From positions 1 to 64,000 of the forward strand of contig NZ_CANLMP010000007.1 of the NCBI RefSeq assembly GCF_947492405.1: 64,000 nt of DNA, in the 5' to 3' direction. This DNA comes from an uncultured Aquimarina sp. Its GTDB lineage: Bacteria > Bacteroidota > Bacteroidia > Flavobacteriales > Flavobacteriaceae. Position numbers and translations under genes: made by a program. The first letter of the stretch is position 1; every line of letters begins with the position of its first letter. The notes under the pieces are model-generated. The model searched no databases. It was not told the DNA's origin and saw only the letters and a list, made by a program, of their open reading frames with translations. Positions 36,067 through 45,210 of the stretch are shown piece after piece.

Positions 36067-37902
36067 ATGGTAGAATTAGCAGGCATTATAATTTTAGGAA
36101 TTTTAGCCCAATGGGTCGCCTGGAAGTTTAAGATTCCAGCAATTTTGCCTCTTATATTGATCGGACTCTTAGTTGGGCCGATAGCAACGTTATATACTGC
36201 AGATGGAGCTAAATTAATACAACCAATTTACAATGGAAAAGAAGGTCTGTTTCCTGGTGAGAGTTTATTCTATTTTGTTTCATTAGCGATTGGTATTATT
36301 CTTTTTGAAGGAGGATTAACACTAAGAAGAAATGAAATTCTTAATGTTGGCCCAGTAATTCTTAAGCTAATTACTGTTGCTGTTTTGGTAACATTTTTTG
36401 GAGCTGGATTCGCTGCACATTTTATTTTCGAGCTTAGCTGGCCAATTTCATTTTTATTTTCTTCTCTTATTATTGTAACAGGTCCTACAGTGATTACGCC
36501 TATTTTGAGAAATATACCTTTAAAAAAGGACATTTCTGCGGTATTAAAATGGGAAGGAATTCTTATAGATCCAATAGGTGCTTTGGTTGCTGTTTTAGTT
36601 TTTGAGTTTATAAGTGTTGGAGAAGAACAGGCTTTTACGAAAACAGCACTTATTGAGTTCGCAAAAATAGTTTTATTTGGTTTTACATTTGGTTTCGCTT
36701 TTGCCCACGCATTAGCTTTAGCAATTAAGAAACAAGTAATACCACATTATTTGCTTAATGTTTTCACCTTGGCAACAGTTATGGGTGTTTTCGTTTTATC
36801 GGATGTTTTTGCCCATGAATCTGGTTTGCTTTCTGTAGTTGTAATGGGTATGGTATTAGGTAATACTAAGTTACCAAATATTGAAGAACTATTGTATTTT
36901 AAGGAATCCTTGAGCGTTTTATTAATTTCTATTTTATTTATTCTTCTAGCGGCAAATATAAATATTGAAGACTTAAAATTAATTTATAACTGGAATGCTC
37001 TTTTACTTTTTGCATCTGTTGTTTTCTTTATTAGACCTTTAGGCGTTTTTCTAAGTTCTATGAATTCTGGACTTAAATTATCAGAAAAACTTTTTATAAG
37101 TTGGGTTGGTCCCAGAGGAATTGTAGCAGCCGGGATTGCTTCTTTATTTGGATTAAAGCTTGCCAAGAATGGAGAACCTGGAGCAGAGTATATTACTCCA
37201 TTAGTTTTTATGATAGTTTTGGGGACTGTGCTTCTAAACGCAACAACAGCAAGAATGTTTGCTAAAATGGTAGGGGTGTTTCTAACAAAATCAGAAGGGA
37301 TTCTTATAATTGGAGCATCAAAGGTTTCTAGGTTAATAGCTTCATATTTAAAAAATAATCAACGCCACGTGGTATTGGTTGATAGTAATCGTGATAATAT
37401 TAAGAAGGCAAAGGCTTTAGGCTTAGAAGCTTTAGAAGGCAGTATATATAGTGATCAATTAACAAATAACATAGAACTAAATGATATTGGTTTTTTAATG
37501 GCACTGACCGGTAATACGGATATAAATAAGTTTTCAATTAATAAATTTAGAGATCAGTTTGGAGAAAATGGTTCTTTTAGGTTAGTCAGTTCTGAAGAGA
37601 TGAATGATCCAGAAAATAATCCAAACGAAGGTTTGTTTTCTCATACCGATGATTATAGTAATTTAATGAATTTAGCAGAAAAATATCCAGGTATACAGGA
37701 GATTAAAATTAAGGATGCTGATCATTATAGCTCAATGATTACAATTACGAAACAGGATAAAGACATTATTCCCTTATTTATTAAAGATCCGGATGGAAAT
37801 ATTAGAATTATTTCTGCTTACAGCGAAAAAATGGAACAAATTAATAAGGATAGTTTTTTAGTATATATTGGTAAGCCAATAGATGCGGAAGAGGTAAAGT
37901 AA
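36067..37902 (+). CDS. Cation:proton antiporter with C-terminal RCK (TrkA-N) domain
   Basis: 611 residues. About twelve membrane helices (1-400) carry the Na/H exchanger signatures ILPLILIGLLVGP, GIILFEGGLTL, VTGPTVITPILRNIP and EGILIDPIGALVAV (the two-Asp ion site region in this family is represented by the last motif). Residues about 415-610 form a Rossmann-type RCK domain (EGILIIGASKVSRLIASYLKNNQRHVVLVDSN) that binds a nucleotide and gates transport, and a TrkA-C-like tail. It exchanges Na+ or K+ for H+. Stands alone; no partner genes. Confidence 0.9.
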   Translation: MVELAGIIILGILAQWVAWKFKIPAILPLILIGLLVGPIATLYTADGAKLIQPIYNGKEGLFPGESLFYFVSLAIGIILFEGGLTLRRNEILNVGPVILKLITVAVLVTFFGAGFAAHFIFELSWPISFLFSSLIIVTGPTVITPILRNIPLKKDISAVLKWEGILIDPIGALVAVLVFEFISVGEEQAFTKTALIEFAKIVLFGFTFGFAFAHALALAIKKQVIPHYLLNVFTLATVMGVFVLSDVFAHESGLLSVVVMGMVLGNTKLPNIEELLYFKESLSVLLISILFILLAANINIEDLKLIYNWNALLLFASVVFFIRPLGVFLSSMNSGLKLSEKLFISWVGPRGIVAAGIASLFGLKLAKNGEPGAEYITPLVFMIVLGTVLLNATTARMFAKMVGVFLTKSEGILIIGASKVSRLIASYLKNNQRHVVLVDSNRDNIKKAKALGLEALEGSIYSDQLTNNIELNDIGFLMALTGNTDINKFSINKFRDQFGENGSFRLVSSEEMNDPENNPNEGLFSHTDDYSNLMNLAEKYPGIQEIKIKDADHYSSMITITKQDKDIIPLFIKDPDGNIRIISAYSEKMEQINKDSFLVYIGKPIDAEEVK

Positions 37903-37955
37903 AAACGACAAAAAGTGGGTTTTTTCCGTCAAAATACACAGTTTTAACAAAATAT

Positions 37956-37987
37956 TTTGTTAATTGTAAATTAATCCTATATATTCG
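37956..37987 (+). promoter_or_regulatory. Promoter of the small lipoprotein gene
   Basis: -33 TTTG (37956-37959), 20-base spacer, -7 TATATTCG (37980-37987, one mismatch to TAnnTTTG), 36 bases before the start codon. Confidence 0.5.
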
Positions 37988-38022
37988 CAATCCTAAAAAT
38001 TTAATTTTTTAAAACCCAAATT

Positions 38023-38310
38023 ATGAAAAAACTTATGTTTGTTGCCGTTTTCGGTATGGCTTTAGGATTTACTTCTTGTGGAGAAGATGATGTTGTAGAT
38101 TTTGTATGTGATGCTTTAGAAGAAGAGCTTAGAGTTGACGTTGAATCAGCATTTGCTGAATACGAGGCCGACGCTACACCTGCTACATGTGCTGGTCTTA
38201 AAAATGCAATTGATTCTTACAGAGCAAGTGATTGTGGATCAGCTGATGCATATGCTGCACAAAGAGATGCTTTACCAGAAGATTGTGCTACTGCTGGTGC
38301 AGGAAACTAA
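38023..38310 (+). CDS. Small cysteine-rich lipoprotein
   Basis: 95 residues. MKKLMFVAVFGMALGFTSCGEDD is a lipoprotein signal with the lipidated Cys19. The mature part is strongly acidic and has four more cysteines (FVCDAL, ATCAGL, SDCGSA, EDCATA), probably two disulfides, around a helical core. I do not recognise the family. Own promoter and a bidirectional terminator make it a single-gene unit. Confidence 0.8.
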   Translation: MKKLMFVAVFGMALGFTSCGEDDVVDFVCDALEEELRVDVESAFAEYEADATPATCAGLKNAIDSYRASDCGSADAYAAQRDALPEDCATAGAGN

Positions 38311-38332
38311 ACGACATTCTTACAATAAATTG

Positions 38333-38362
38333 AAAAGGTGATCATAATGATCACCTTTTTTT
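38333..38362. terminator. Bidirectional terminator
   Basis: AAAAGGTGATCA pairs with TGATCACCTTTT around a TAA loop, with T7 on the right; it separates the small lipoprotein gene (+) from the convergent nuclease gene (-) ending at 38368. Confidence 0.9.
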
Positions 38363-38367
38363 ATAAA

Positions 38368-39423
38368 TTAATTTGCCTCTTTTATAAGATAAATGTAAAC
38401 CGGAAAATGATCACTATACCCTCCAGTGTAGGCACCGTTAGCAAAGCTTCTATAAGGGTATCCTTTATATCTTCCACGTGGATTAGCTAAATAATTTTTA
38501 TTATAAACACCGGCTTTATAGTATTTATATGTGGTATAATCTTTATCAAGTAAACCTTTAGAAACAATAATCTGGTCAAAAAGATTCCAGCTATCCCTCC
38601 AGGCGAGAGAACCAATTCCTTTTTTAGACATATTATACATTGGATTGTATAAACCTTTTAGTTTTACATCTTCTTTGTCTGATTTGGCACCGAGTACTTT
38701 TTTCACGCTTGTATTGTCCGGGTCATCATTTAAGTCGCCCATGGTAATTACCTTGGCGTATGGGTCCACAGCAAAAAGCGAATCAATAATTTTTTTATTC
38801 AACGCTGCCGCCTTTTCTCTTTTATAACGACTACGAGCTTCACCACCACTTCTTGATGGCCAATGATTAACAATTACATGTATTAAATCTCCATCAAGAT
38901 ATCCACTAACTAATAACTGATCTCTGGTATAGACACGTTTTTTTTCATCACCATTATTATAGATTAATAATTCATGAACACTAGTGTTTATAGGTCTAAA
39001 CAAAGATTTTTGATATAATAAGGCAACATCAATACCTCTTCTGTCTGGAGAGTCGAATTGTACAATCCCATAGTCTTTAGGTAAAAGAACAGGTTCATTG
39101 ACTAAATCTTCTAGTACTTTTCTGTTTTCTGTTTCTGCTACTCCTATAAGTGCAGGAGCATTTTTTGTGACATCAGAACCTATTTCAGAAATAACCTTGG
39201 CCATGTTTTTTAGTTTGTCCTTATATATCTTTTCTGTCCAATGATCTTTGCCATTTGGTGTTCGATCGTCATCATACGTAATCGGATCATCTTCCGTATC
39301 AAAAAGATTTTCAACATTATAAAAAGCAATTGTATTTACCTTGTATGTTTTCTTTTCTTGAGAAAAAACACCGAAAATAGGGCTTATTACTATGATTATG
39401 GCAAGCAAATATTTTGAGTTCAT
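38368..39423 (-). CDS. Exported endonuclease/exonuclease/phosphatase-family protein (paralogue 1)
   Basis: 351 residues. Signal peptide MNSKYLLAIIIVISPIFGVFSQ. EEP-fold landmarks: VNTIAFYNVENLFD (metal-binding Asn/Glu), LIGVAETENR (metal Glu), RRGIDVALLYQK, VNHWPSRSGG (catalytic His), ITMGDLNDDPDN (Asp-x-Asn) and GGYSDHFPVYIYL (Asp-His). It should hydrolyse phosphodiester or phosphomonoester bonds outside the cytoplasm. Divergent from the TonB receptor gene at 39549. A second copy of the family without signal peptide lies at 45.2-46.2 kb. I infer a role in nucleic-acid or phosphate scavenging. Confidence 0.9.
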   Translation of the reverse strand: MNSKYLLAIIIVISPIFGVFSQEKKTYKVNTIAFYNVENLFDTEDDPITYDDDRTPNGKDHWTEKIYKDKLKNMAKVISEIGSDVTKNAPALIGVAETENRKVLEDLVNEPVLLPKDYGIVQFDSPDRRGIDVALLYQKSLFRPINTSVHELLIYNNGDEKKRVYTRDQLLVSGYLDGDLIHVIVNHWPSRSGGEARSRYKREKAAALNKKIIDSLFAVDPYAKVITMGDLNDDPDNTSVKKVLGAKSDKEDVKLKGLYNPMYNMSKKGIGSLAWRDSWNLFDQIIVSKGLLDKDYTTYKYYKAGVYNKNYLANPRGRYKGYPYRSFANGAYTGGYSDHFPVYIYLIKEAN

Positions 39424-39500
39424 TATATAATTGATTATTAACTTATTGTAAATTGTATTCCAAACTTTGGGCCAAAATTAGCTTTTCTATTTAAAACATG

Positions 39501-39508
39501 TACTTTTG
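39501..39508 (+). promoter_or_regulatory. -7 promoter element of the TonB-receptor gene
   Basis: TACTTTTG, a match to TAnnTTTG, 40 bases before the start codon, in the 125-base divergent gap. Confidence 0.5.
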
Positions 39509-39548
39509 CGCCGCGGAAATGTTAAATATTTAACTAAAACAACAATTA

Positions 39549-42548
39549 ATGAAAGTGTCACAACTCAAAAAGAATCTATTCTTTTTAATGATTTTTTTAA
39601 GTTCTGTTGCTATGTCTTATGCTCAGCAAACAGGATTAAAGGGTAAAATTGTTGACGCATCTTCAAATGAAAATCTTGCTCAGGTATTAATCACTATCGA
39701 AGGAACGTTAGTTTCTGCGACAACAAGTGCTTTGGGAGATTTTGTTTTTGGAGGCGTACAACTACCATTAGGAGAACAAATTGCGGTCATATCAAAAGAT
39801 GGATATGTTACTAAACGTTATCCTATTGTAATTAATGAAGGAAATGTCTTAGACCTAGGCGTAGTAGGTTTGGATTATGATCTTAATTTAGAAGAAGTTC
39901 AGTTAGGTACTATTAGCCTTTCTGACAATGAATTGGATGACGGAGATGATGATGCTTCATCAAATGTTTCGGGATTACTACAAGCATCAAGAGATGTATT
40001 TCTAAGTGCAGCAGCCTTTGACTTTAGTGCTACGTTTTTTCGTCCAAGAGGTCTTGGTAACGAAAATGCAAAAGTACTGATCAATGGTATCGAAATGAAC
40101 AAGCTTAATGATGGGAGACCTCAATGGAGTAATTGGGGAGGATTGAATGATGTACAACGTAACCAGGAATTCTCAATGGGGATTTCTGCAAATGATTATA
40201 CGTTTGGAGACCTATCAGGAGCTACTAATATCATTATGAGAGCTTCTCAATACCGTCAGGGCGGGAGAATATCCTATGCTGCATCTAACAGAAGTTATAC
40301 AGGTAGAGCAATGGCTAGTTATAGTTCTGGTTTAATGAGCAATGGTTGGGCTTATACTATTTCATTAGCTCGTAGATTCGGAGAAGAAGGTTATATTGAT
40401 GGAACTTTATATGATGCTAATTCGATTTTTGCCTCGATAGAAAAAAAGATTAATGATAAACATAGTGTAAACCTAACTAGTTTTTATACTCCAAACAGAA
40501 GAGGAAGATCTACCGCTATAACCGAAGAAGTCTTTAACTTAAAAGGAAGACAATATAATCCTAATTGGGGTTATTTTGATGGAGAAAAGAAAAACTCCAG
40601 AGTTCGCGAGATTGAGGAACCTGTTTTTATGTTAAACCATTACTGGAATATTACGGATAAGACTACTTTAAATACAAATGTAGGATATCAAACTGGTAAA
40701 ATAGGAAACAGTCGTATAGATAATGGAGGAACTGAATTGGTGAATTTCAATGGACAAGAATCGTACAGAGGTGGCGGAGCTAGTAGAGATACAAACCCAA
40801 TACACCCAAGTTATTTACCTAGCTCTTTCTTGGATGACCCTAATCCCACACCTCTTGATTATCAAAATGCGTTTTTAGCACAACAAGAATTTATTAGAGA
40901 CGGACAATTAAACTGGAATCAATTGATACAGACGAATCAATTAAATGCTCAAAATGGTATCAATTCTACTTACATTTTATATGAAGATAGAATTGATGAC
41001 ACACAATGGAGTTTTAATTCAATTTTGAATAGTCAGGTATCAGATAATATTACGATAAACGGAGCTTTAAATTATAGAACTTTAAAAAGTGAAAACTTTG
41101 CAGAGGTAACAGATCTATTAGGTGGAAGAGGGTTTTTGGATGTAGATCTATTTGGATCGCAACAAGATAATGATGTTCCTCCAGAAGACAGACTAACAGC
41201 AGAACAATTGGCGGATAGAGCTCAGAGTGATTTGAGAAATCGTAACAGAGTTGTAGGGGTTGGTGATCGTTATGATTATAATTACGAGATTGATGCAGAT
41301 GTAGTAAGTGGATTTGCTCAGGCTCAGTTTAAATACAATAGAGTAGATTTCTTTGTAGGAGCTAATGTTTCTCAGACCACTTATCAAAGAACAGGTTTAT
41401 TCGAAAATGGATATTTTGCTGGAGAAGGAAATCTAGGATCATTTGGTAAAAGTGATAAACTAGAGTTTACTAATTATGGAGCTAAAGGAGGATTTACTTA
41501 TAAAATAAATGGACGTAACTTAATTGATGTTCACGGAACTTATTTTACAAAAGCGCCAACGATTCGTAATTCTTTTGCTAATGCTAGACAGAACAATAGA
41601 ACAATAGATCAGTTGATCAGAGCAGAAAGAGCTTTTGAAGAAGCGGAAGTATTGGCTGGCCGATTGGAAAACGTAAATATTGGTTCTTCTGAACAAGAAA
41701 GCGAAAAAGTTCAATCTATCGATGCTAGTTACATCTTAAGAACTCCAAAAGTAAAAGCCAGATTAACTGGATACTATACTAAGATAGAAGATGCAACAGA
41801 GCTGTCTTTCTTCTTTACACAAGCAATTTCCGGGTCAGATGTTGGATTTGTTCAGGAGATTCTTACTGGAGTAGATAAACAGCATATAGGTGCAGAATTA
41901 GGTATTGAGTATCAGGTAACACCTACTATCAAATTAAAAGGTGCGGCAGCCATAGGTCAGTTTACATATGCTAATAATCCTGATTTATTTGTAGCAAGTA
42001 CCAGCAGTGACTTTTTAGGAGAGTCTGCAGGAGACTTAGATCGAGTAAAATATTTTGGTAAGTCAACCTTAGAAGATTATCGAATTGCAGGAGGTCCTCA
42101 GAATGCAGCACAATTAGGCTTCGAATATAGAGATCCTAATTTTTGGTGGTTTGGTACTACAGCCAATTATTTCTCTAATGCATATATTGATGTAAGTCCT
42201 TTTGCAAGATCATCAAACTTTGGTGAGGATGTAGATGGTTTACCATTTAATGATTATGACGAGGATATTGCTAGAGAACTGTTAAGACAAGAGCAATTTG
42301 ATGACTACGTATTAGTGAATGTCGTAGGAGGTAAGTCGTGGAGAGTAAAAGATTACTATGTAGGATTCTTTGCGACCATTAACAATGTTTTTGATAAGCA
42401 ATACAGGACAGGTGGATTTGAACAAGCTAGAAATGGTAATTACAGATTAGCATTAGAAGAATCGCAAAGAGAAACTCCTGTTTTCGGTCCAAGATATTTT
42501 TATGGATTTGGTACTTCGTACTACCTTAATGTATATGTAAGATTTTAA
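39549..42548 (+). CDS. TonB-dependent receptor with carboxypeptidase-like N-terminal domain
   Basis: 999 residues. Signal peptide (MKVSQLKKNLFFLMIFLSSVAMSYAQ), then a CarboxypepD_reg-like beta-sandwich (about 29-110, GLKGKIVDASSNENLAQVLITIEGT), a plug (RPRGLGNENAKVLINGIEMNKLNDGRP) and a 22-stranded barrel to the end (YFYGFGTSYYLNVYVRF). It imports a bulky substrate across the outer membrane using TonB energy. The next gene overlaps its stop codon by one base (TAATG) and encodes a DUF5689-like lipoprotein, so they likely act together as receptor and substrate-binding partner. Confidence 0.93.
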   Translation: MKVSQLKKNLFFLMIFLSSVAMSYAQQTGLKGKIVDASSNENLAQVLITIEGTLVSATTSALGDFVFGGVQLPLGEQIAVISKDGYVTKRYPIVINEGNVLDLGVVGLDYDLNLEEVQLGTISLSDNELDDGDDDASSNVSGLLQASRDVFLSAAAFDFSATFFRPRGLGNENAKVLINGIEMNKLNDGRPQWSNWGGLNDVQRNQEFSMGISANDYTFGDLSGATNIIMRASQYRQGGRISYAASNRSYTGRAMASYSSGLMSNGWAYTISLARRFGEEGYIDGTLYDANSIFASIEKKINDKHSVNLTSFYTPNRRGRSTAITEEVFNLKGRQYNPNWGYFDGEKKNSRVREIEEPVFMLNHYWNITDKTTLNTNVGYQTGKIGNSRIDNGGTELVNFNGQESYRGGGASRDTNPIHPSYLPSSFLDDPNPTPLDYQNAFLAQQEFIRDGQLNWNQLIQTNQLNAQNGINSTYILYEDRIDDTQWSFNSILNSQVSDNITINGALNYRTLKSENFAEVTDLLGGRGFLDVDLFGSQQDNDVPPEDRLTAEQLADRAQSDLRNRNRVVGVGDRYDYNYEIDADVVSGFAQAQFKYNRVDFFVGANVSQTTYQRTGLFENGYFAGEGNLGSFGKSDKLEFTNYGAKGGFTYKINGRNLIDVHGTYFTKAPTIRNSFANARQNNRTIDQLIRAERAFEEAEVLAGRLENVNIGSSEQESEKVQSIDASYILRTPKVKARLTGYYTKIEDATELSFFFTQAISGSDVGFVQEILTGVDKQHIGAELGIEYQVTPTIKLKGAAAIGQFTYANNPDLFVASTSSDFLGESAGDLDRVKYFGKSTLEDYRIAGGPQNAAQLGFEYRDPNFWWFGTTANYFSNAYIDVSPFARSSNFGEDVDGLPFNDYDEDIARELLRQEQFDDYVLVNVVGGKSWRVKDYYVGFFATINNVFDKQYRTGGFEQARNGNYRLALEESQRETPVFGPRYFYGFGTSYYLNVYVRF

Positions 42549-43969
42549 TGATGAACACAACAAAAAAAAATTATAAAATGAATTCAATTAATTTAAAGAA
42601 ACTAATAAGCGTTTTAGTTTTGGCAGTTACATTTACTGCGTGTGTACAAGACGATGATTTTAAAACTCCCACGTTGGTTATCGAAGAACCAAACATTGAT
42701 AGCAACTTAATTGTTGAGTTAGATGGTATTTTGGGAGAAATAGCTCAAGCCAATGGAGAAGCGGTTAATTTTGAAGATTCTGATAAATTTGTTGCTGGAT
42801 ACGTAGTATCTACGGATAAAGCAGGTAACTTTTTCGAAGAACTAGTTATACAAGATAAACCAGAAAACCCAACAGCAGGGATTAGAGTTCTTATAGATGT
42901 TAACCCATTATTTACTTCCTATGAATTTGGAAGAAAAGTATTTATAAAACTTAAAGGATTATCTGCAGGTATTGAAAACGGAGTTGCTACTTTGGGAGTA
43001 CTTTCTGGTGATGAAGTAGATCAAATACCATCTTTTTCTCAGGAAGATGTAATTATAAGATCGGCTGAGGTAGCTACGATTACCCCTTTAGAAATTACGA
43101 TTGCTGATTTTTCTGATGACCTTGCTAACTTATTTATTAAGATTAATAACCTACAGTTTAATCGCAGTGATGTGTTAGGAAATGAAACCTTAACTTTTGC
43201 AGGAGAACCAAGTGACGATTTTGATGGAGAGAGAAATTTAGAAAGTTGTGATAGTGGTGCTATCGCTGTATTAAGTACAAGTACTTTTGCGGATTTTAAA
43301 TCATTGCCTTTACCTACTCAACAAGGAAGTTTCGAAGGAGTTTTGACTAAAAATTTCTTTGGAGATACTTTTAATTTAGTTTTAAACGATGTTACAGGGT
43401 TAGTATTTGACAATGAAGAACGTTGTGATCCTAATGTATTAGAATGTACAGGTACTAGTGGAGGAGCAAATGTTGTATTCGAAGAAGATTTTACTGGATT
43501 AAGTATTAGCGATCTAGAAAACGCTGGGTGGCTAAATGTTAATACTACAGGAGGAAGCCTTGATTATTTTGTTGGAAGCTTCAGTGGTAATCAATATGCT
43601 CAGATTTCTGGATTTAACTCAGGAGAAAGCCCATTCGAGGTATGGTTAGTAACACCAGAAATTGATTTAACAGCTTCTTCAGCAGAAGAATTGGCTTTTG
43701 ATATTCAAGCTAATTTCGATAACGGTAATATCCTTACTCCTTTTATCACAAATAACTTTACTGGCGATGTGACTACGACAGAGTGGACTCAGTTAGATGC
43801 AAGTATTCCTAATGGAAACCCAAGCGGGTTTGGAAGTTTTGAAACTGTTGGACCAGTTAATATTTCTTGTATTGATGGTGCAGTGAGAATTGCATTCCGT
43901 TATGCAGGAGCAGACCCAGGACCAACTACAAGATATCATATTGATAATATTTCGATTTCAGGAAACTAA
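42548..43969 (+). CDS. DUF5689-like surface lipoprotein with choice-of-anchor J-like C-terminal domain
   Basis: 473 residues from the ATG at 42548, which overlaps the receptor stop codon. An ATG at 42578 would give a tidier lipoprotein signal (MNSINLKKLISVLVLAVTFTAC) and is a good alternative start. Residues ~50-290 match the DUF5689 OB-like region (FVAGYVVSTDKAGNFFEELVIQD, GRKVFIKLKGLSAGIENG). The C-terminal ~165 residues (VVFEEDFTGLSISDLENAGWLN ... WLVTPEIDL ... RYHIDNISISGN) resemble the choice-of-anchor J (MAM-like) jelly-roll. No T9SS sorting signal is seen, so lipid anchoring holds it at the surface. Ends before a strong terminator. Confidence 0.85.
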   Translation: MMNTTKKNYKMNSINLKKLISVLVLAVTFTACVQDDDFKTPTLVIEEPNIDSNLIVELDGILGEIAQANGEAVNFEDSDKFVAGYVVSTDKAGNFFEELVIQDKPENPTAGIRVLIDVNPLFTSYEFGRKVFIKLKGLSAGIENGVATLGVLSGDEVDQIPSFSQEDVIIRSAEVATITPLEITIADFSDDLANLFIKINNLQFNRSDVLGNETLTFAGEPSDDFDGERNLESCDSGAIAVLSTSTFADFKSLPLPTQQGSFEGVLTKNFFGDTFNLVLNDVTGLVFDNEERCDPNVLECTGTSGGANVVFEEDFTGLSISDLENAGWLNVNTTGGSLDYFVGSFSGNQYAQISGFNSGESPFEVWLVTPEIDLTASSAEELAFDIQANFDNGNILTPFITNNFTGDVTTTEWTQLDASIPNGNPSGFGSFETVGPVNISCIDGAVRIAFRYAGADPGPTTRYHIDNISISGN

Positions 43970-43998
43970 GAGTTTCTGAGATATTAAGCAGAATAATA

Positions 43999-44033
43999 GA
44001 ACTCCCTGAAGAATTTTCTTCAGGGAGTTTTTT
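43999..44033 (+). terminator. Terminator after the receptor/lipoprotein pair
   Basis: AACTCCCTGAAG pairs with CTTCAGGGAGTT, loop AATTTT, then a T run. The convergent lipoprotein gene ends at 44049. Confidence 0.9.
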
Positions 44034-44048
44034 ATGAACAGCTTCTAT

Positions 44049-44768
44049 TTAATTACTGAAATTCACAGTATATGCAGAGCTTCGTTTTGATTTTACTCTA
44101 AAACGGAACTGGTAGTTTGTATTTGCTGTAAGAGAATAACTGTTACCATTAGACAGAAATCTCCACTCAGATACCATAATCGCCCATCCGCTTGTGCTAT
44201 AAGCTTTACGCTTTAATCCAAAATACACTCTTCTTAAAGCAGAATGTCTATCTATAGTAGCTATAGTTTGACCAATTCCACTGTAATGTGTCCAAAATGA
44301 CCAGCTTTTTGCAATATTTTCTGGATGATAAAAACTTACACTATAGTTTACATTAGGGTTAGTTTTAGCAACTGATACCATTTTAAAAGCGATACCCGCT
44401 CCAGCGTTCTCTTTTGTATCAAAATCAGTCATTTCTTCTTCTTGTTCTAAAGAAATATCACTATCATCTTTGATGTTTTGACGAATTAAGCCTTCGCTTA
44501 AGGTCTCACTTTTAAGAGTTTCTACTAATTTGAAGTGTTCACTTGTATAGCTAGCCACAGCAGCTTCAGAGTTAGAATAAACACGCATAATAGCCTCACT
44601 TCCTCCTTCAGAGGTTATTTTAACATCTTTATGAAAATCGTATAAGTCTTTTTCAAGATCTATCGGTTCCGCAATAGCGTTGTCTACGATCTCATTAGAT
44701 TCTTCTTTTTCGCAAGAAGTAAAGAATAACAACCCAATAACTGGTAATGCATAAAATAATTTTTTCAT
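44049..44768 (-). CDS. Hypothetical lipoprotein
   Basis: 239 residues; family not recognised. MKKLFYALPVIGLLFFTSCEKEE is a lipoprotein signal (lipidated Cys19). The acidic N-terminal half is helical (SEAAVASYTSEHFKLVETLKSETLSEG); the C-terminal ~100 residues look beta-rich with many aromatics (SFYHPENIAKSWSFWTHYSG, YSLTANTNYQFRFRVKSKRSSAYTVNFSN) and could be a small carbohydrate- or ligand-binding sandwich. Located between the receptor pair and the second nuclease gene, opposite to the former. Confidence 0.75.
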   Translation of the reverse strand: MKKLFYALPVIGLLFFTSCEKEESNEIVDNAIAEPIDLEKDLYDFHKDVKITSEGGSEAIMRVYSNSEAAVASYTSEHFKLVETLKSETLSEGLIRQNIKDDSDISLEQEEEMTDFDTKENAGAGIAFKMVSVAKTNPNVNYSVSFYHPENIAKSWSFWTHYSGIGQTIATIDRHSALRRVYFGLKRKAYSTSGWAIMVSEWRFLSNGNSYSLTANTNYQFRFRVKSKRSSAYTVNFSN

Positions 44769-45210
44769 TTGTTTGGTTTTTAAGAATAATTAAATTGATA
44801 TGTTTAGTTTTAGGACACTAATGTATCCTGATTTTCACGGTGTAGAATAGTTAGATTATGTATGAAGAAACTAGTTTTGGCGCCAATTTTGTTTCTAATC
44901 CAATAGATGGTTGATCTTTATAATCAGTCGTATCATACGAGTGAAATTAGAACTATAAGAGTATCCTTATAGATTCTTAATCAAAAGTATGATAGGGCTT
45001 GAAACCGACAAAAGAGAAAAATTATTTTGCGGAAATTTCCGCAAAATAAAAACCTGATAAACAGAGTTTTACTGTTTTCTTAAGGGTTTATTGTCAAAGT
45101 AAAAAGGGTCGTATACCCCACACTTCTGTAGTGGAATCCCTTTATTAGAAAAAGGTATTTAGTGGGCTTTTTTCTATGGTAAGCACGTATTTGTATAAAG
45201 AATGAAGTGC
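44769..45210. other. Gene-free gap with a 28-bp palindrome
   Basis: 442 bases without a credible ORF. A perfect 28-base inverted repeat lies at 45022-45049. No clear promoter element is found for the lipoprotein gene to the left. Confidence 0.55.
45022..45049. promoter_or_regulatory. 28-bp perfect palindrome
   Basis: Core TTTTGCGGAAATTTCCGCAAAA with TTA/TAA extensions, no loop. It is about 255 bases upstream of the lipoprotein gene (-) and 160 bases past the end of the second nuclease gene (-). It could be an operator or a loopless hairpin; a terminator is less likely because no T run follows on the minus strand beyond AATAATTTT. Confidence 0.5.

Noticed and set aside
37376..37383. CCACGTGG in the antiporter gene
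   Set aside because: Only an 8-base core; too short to be parS.
38468..38484. TTCCACGTGGATTA in the EEP gene
   Set aside because: Three mismatches, all in one arm; it is far from the cluster and is explained by the codons of NPRGRY.
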